Source: CAYGDP01 sp964348665 (GTDB lineage: Bacteria > Verrucomicrobiota > Verrucomicrobiia > Palsa-1439 > CAYGDP01). Taken from it: DNA of 64,000 nucleotides. The translations under genes and the position numbers were made by a program. The stretch is taken from positions 124,001 to 188,000 of the forward strand of contig CAYGDP010000007.1 in the NCBI GenBank assembly GCA_964348665.1, in the 5' to 3' direction. A model generated the notes under the pieces. It saw only the letters and a program-made list of their open reading frames with translations. It ran no database searches and was not told the DNA's origin. Shown in pieces: positions 61,642-64,000 of the stretch. Each line of letters starts with the position of its first letter. The stretch's first letter is position 1.

Positions 61642-63498
61642 ATGTCCTCTCCATTCCTCGATCGTCTGGCGCACGAAGTCCTCGTGGGCGACGGCGCCAT
61701 CGGCACGCTGCTCTACGAACGCGTCCCGCAAAGCGGGATCGACACCTGTTACGAGGAACTGAACGTTACCCGTCCCGATTTCGTCGCCGCCATTCATCGC
61801 GATTACATTGCCGCCGGCGCCGACCTCATCGAATCAAACACCTACGCCGCCAATCGCCGTAAACTCGCTAAGTTCGGACTCGAATCTCGCGTCGCCGAAA
61901 TCAATCGCGCAGGCGCCCGACTCGCGCGCGAAGCCGCCCGCGGCGCAGACCGTCCGGTTTATGTCGCCGGATCCATAGGGCCGCTTGCATCGATCTCGAC
62001 CACTGGGGAGGGCATGACTCCGGATGAAAAGCGCGACGCGTACCGCGAACACATTGCTGCTCTTTTGGAGGGGGATGTGGACGTTATCATTTTCGAAACA
62101 TTCACCAAACTTTCCGAACTTAGGCTCGTCCTGGATCTGTTTCGCTCACTCTCCCAAATCCCGGTCATTACATCCCTCGCGGTCAGCAATACCGGAGCAA
62201 CAGAAGACGGTGTTTCGGCTAGTGACGCATTTTTCGGTTTGCGCACGGCGGGCGCAGACATCGTTGGCTTGAATTGTCACATCGGTCCGCTCGCCGCGCT
62301 TCACGTCCTCGAGACGGTGGCGGTAGATGAAAAAACTTCCATCGCGGTGTTTCCCAATGCCGGTCATCCCGAATTTCACGACGGCCGCTACTTTTATTTT
62401 GCCGTGCCCGAATACTTCGGTCGGATCGCTCCGCAGCTTGTCGCCCAAGGCGCACGCCTCATCGGCGGTTGCTGTGGCACCACACCCGATACCGTTGCCG
62501 CCATTGCCAAAGCAGTTCGCGGTCTCAAACCGGTCACTCGCAAAACCATCGCCGCGCCGAAAGTTTCCGTTATGGAATCCGGAGCGCCCCCCGTTGCCAC
62601 AGGACGGGAATCCATCCTCGACATCATTCGAAAACGCGCGCTCATCGTCGTCGAGTTCGACCCGCCGCGCACGATTAGCGCCAACGACAAATTCATCGAG
62701 GGGGCGCGCGCCCTCCGAGAAGCGGGGGCCGACGCCGTCACGCTGGCAGACAATTCGCTTGCCATCATGCGCACTTCGAACCTCGCCATGGGATCGCTCA
62801 TCCAGGAACGTTGTGGCGCGCTGCCGCTCTTGCACTTGAGCTGTCGCGACCGCAACCTGATCGGCACACAATCCGAATTGCTCGGTATGCACGCGCTCGG
62901 CATCGACCACGTCCTCGCCCTGACTGGCGATCCCGCCAAGACGGGCGATCACCCCGAAGCGACCAACGTTTACGATCTCAACTCCATCATGCTTATCGCT
63001 CTGATGAAGCGGATGAACGAGGGGTTTGCCCTTTCGGGTCGTGAGCTCAAAGGCCGCACGCGGTTTGTAATCGGCTGCACGTTCAACCCCAACACGAAAC
63101 ACCTCGATATCCAAATCCGACGTCTCGTCAAAAAACTCGAAGCCGGCGCCCAATTCATCATGAGCCAGCCGATTTTCGACCCCGCGCAAGTGAAACAAGT
63201 TCACGATGCGGTCAAAGGCTTTGGCGTGCCAATGTTGCTCGGTGTGATGCCGCTCCTCAACGAGCGGAATGCCGAATTTCTGCACAACGAAGTCCCCGGC
63301 ATCCAAATCCCAGACGGTATCCGCGCCCGGATGCGCGGCAAGGAGAAAGAAGCGGGAGCGCGCGAAGGCGTGGCCATCGCCCGCGAATTGGCGGTGGAAG
63401 TTTTGACCCACTTCCCCGGCATCTATCTCATCACGCCGATGATGCGCTACGACCTGACAGTCGCGTTGACCCAATCCATTCGCGCGGTTCGCCGCTAA
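61642..63498 (+). CDS. Bifunctional homocysteine S-methyltransferase / methylenetetrahydrofolate reductase
   Basis: 618 residues. The N-terminal half (about 1-300) is a Zn-dependent homocysteine methyltransferase: LVGDGAIGTLLYER, ESNTYAANRRKL, and zinc Cys in GLNCHIGP and GGCCGTTPDT. The C-terminal half (about 325-615) is MetF-like: VVEFDPPRTISANDKF, ADAVTLADNSLAIMRTSN, HLSCRDRN, VLALTGDPAKTGDHP and FIMSQPIFDP. The fusion couples methyl-THF formation and methyl transfer for methionine recycling, as in the YitJ type. Cytoplasmic. Stands alone on the plus strand. Confidence 0.95.
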   Translation: MSSPFLDRLAHEVLVGDGAIGTLLYERVPQSGIDTCYEELNVTRPDFVAAIHRDYIAAGADLIESNTYAANRRKLAKFGLESRVAEINRAGARLAREAARGADRPVYVAGSIGPLASISTTGEGMTPDEKRDAYREHIAALLEGDVDVIIFETFTKLSELRLVLDLFRSLSQIPVITSLAVSNTGATEDGVSASDAFFGLRTAGADIVGLNCHIGPLAALHVLETVAVDEKTSIAVFPNAGHPEFHDGRYFYFAVPEYFGRIAPQLVAQGARLIGGCCGTTPDTVAAIAKAVRGLKPVTRKTIAAPKVSVMESGAPPVATGRESILDIIRKRALIVVEFDPPRTISANDKFIEGARALREAGADAVTLADNSLAIMRTSNLAMGSLIQERCGALPLLHLSCRDRNLIGTQSELLGMHALGIDHVLALTGDPAKTGDHPEATNVYDLNSIMLIALMKRMNEGFALSGRELKGRTRFVIGCTFNPNTKHLDIQIRRLVKKLEAGAQFIMSQPIFDPAQVKQVHDAVKGFGVPMLLGVMPLLNERNAEFLHNEVPGIQIPDGIRARMRGKEKEAGAREGVAIARELAVEVLTHFPGIYLITPMMRYDLTVALTQSIRAVRR

Positions 63499-63575
63499 TT
63501 GGCTGGAACTTTTTCTCGTGAGACGTGTCCGTATCTGCTACGATGGTCACGAAAACCGAAATGGGAGAAAATCAA

Positions 63576-64000
63576 ATGAGAAATTTGCTAGGCGTTTCCG
63601 TGTTCTTGGCGTTTCTAATAGCTCCAACGGTCACCCCGTACGTCCGCGCGGCGGATTTGCCGACCAACAAAATCGTGCTCTTTTCCAGCGGCGTCGGCTA
63701 TTTTCAGCGCGACGGCGAGGTGGAAGGGGATGCCACCGTCGAGCTTACCTTCAAAGCCGACCAGATCAACGACCTTCTCAAGTCCATGATCCTCATGGAT
63801 TTCGACAAGGGCAAGATCGCCCCTGTCACCTACGGCTCACGCGACCCGATCACGCGCACGCTCAAATCGTTCGCGGTGGACATTACCGATAATCCATCTC
63901 TCAGCGAAATACTCAATCGCCTCCGAGGTGTGCAGGCCGAGATTTCCGCCACGAGTGACCTGAAAGGCAATATCCTCGGCGTCGAAAAACAGCGTCAACA
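63576..64000 (+). CDS. Exported DUF4139-like protein (3' end outside window)
   Basis: 141 codons are visible from the ATG at 63576 with GGGAGAAAA upstream; the frame is open to the window edge. Signal peptide RNLLGVSVFLAFLIAPTV...VRAAD. IVLFSSGVGYFQRDGEVEGD, FKADQINDLLKSMILMDFD and YGSRDPITRTLKSFAVDIT resemble the N-terminal part of exported DUF4139-containing proteins of PVC bacteria. Function not known. Confidence 0.75.
   Translation, partial: MRNLLGVSVFLAFLIAPTVTPYVRAADLPTNKIVLFSSGVGYFQRDGEVEGDATVELTFKADQINDLLKSMILMDFDKGKIAPVTYGSRDPITRTLKSFAVDITDNPSLSEILNRLRGVQAEISATSDLKGNILGVEKQRQ

Noticed and set aside
62146..63474. 442-codon minus-strand open frame opposite the methyltransferase/MTHFR gene
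   Set aside because: Antisense of a gene with explicit catalytic motifs; typical GC-rich shadow frame.
1..64000. CRISPR arrays, rRNA genes, prophage or BGC core genes
   Set aside because: No spaced direct-repeat array, rRNA-like sequence, integrase, capsid or synthase genes were seen; the short-period repeats have no spacers of regular length.

Overview
The window looks like one scaffold piece (it holds a run of 100 N) from an uncultured member of the PVC superphylum, most likely Verrucomicrobiota or a close relative. This rests on family content, not on a marker-gene tree: a PSD1-type cytochrome/DUF1549-DUF1553 protein next to a Tat-exported DUF1501 protein, several short pseudopilin-like proteins with an H-x9-DG-type C-terminus, golvesin-tailed FAD oxidoreductases, PQQ-like beta-propellers, an SGNH hydrolase, a ThuA-like protein, a planctomycete-like LExR motif at the start of a giant extracellular protein, an actinobacterial-type succinate dehydrogenase anchor and a fused homocysteine methyltransferase/MTHFR.

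Layout. 1-5356 (minus): 5' part of a very large secreted adhesin-like protein, interrupted by the N gap. 5.5-9.5 kb: altronate dehydratase family protein, folE, tRNA-Ala(CGC), SMP-30 lactonase, VOC protein. 9.6-13.8 kb (minus): DUF1501 + PSD1 pair. 13.9-17.5 kb (plus): a secreted protein, a transmembrane Ser/Thr kinase whose ectodomain is homologous to that secreted protein, and an SH3-like exported protein. 17.5-20.5 kb (minus): SGNH hydrolase, ApbE flavin transferase and its likely flavinylation substrate, a membrane FMN-binding/4Fe-4S protein. 20.5-21.4 kb: two divergent ribbon-helix-helix genes, one with a frame break in an A7 run. 21.5-39.1 kb: an accessory region with three golvesin-tailed FAD oxidoreductases, a duplicated-domain secreted protein, a PhyH-type oxygenase, two LacI regulators, and three convergent pairs of a pseudopilin-like gene with a single-TM protein of a family I cannot name. 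A 76-bp copy of the efp 3' end lies at 35.8 kb. 39.2-39.7 kb: efp. 40-52.7 kb (plus): a tightly packed operon of three PQQ-like propellers, a BNR protein, DUF3311 + sodium/solute symporter, AMP-ligase, aldehyde dehydrogenase and iron alcohol dehydrogenase, with a four-helix-bundle cassette inserted in it. 52.7-54.8 kb (minus): LarA-like racemase + ThuA-like protein. 55.2-58.6 kb (minus): sdhCAB. 58.8-61.6 kb: AraC regulator and a fourth pseudopilin/single-TM pair. 61.6-64 kb: homocysteine methyltransferase/MTHFR and the start of an exported DUF4139-like protein.

How it fits together. The most distinctive signal is the fourfold repetition of 'pseudopilin + anchored single-TM protein'. Three pairs are convergent and one is tandem. 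The pairs sit close to LacI or AraC regulators and to secreted FAD oxidoreductases. A shared motif, CTAAACYCGTTGAG, occurs upstream of two of these pseudopilins, upstream of the FAD-oxidoreductase operon and at the LacI/PhyH divergent promoter, which suggests one regulon. A second theme is dispersed short-period repeats (AATTCCAAA-, GGAGGATTGG-, ATTCAACG-type and hairpins) that have run into coding sequence and appear to supply start codons, signal peptides or linkers to several proteins.
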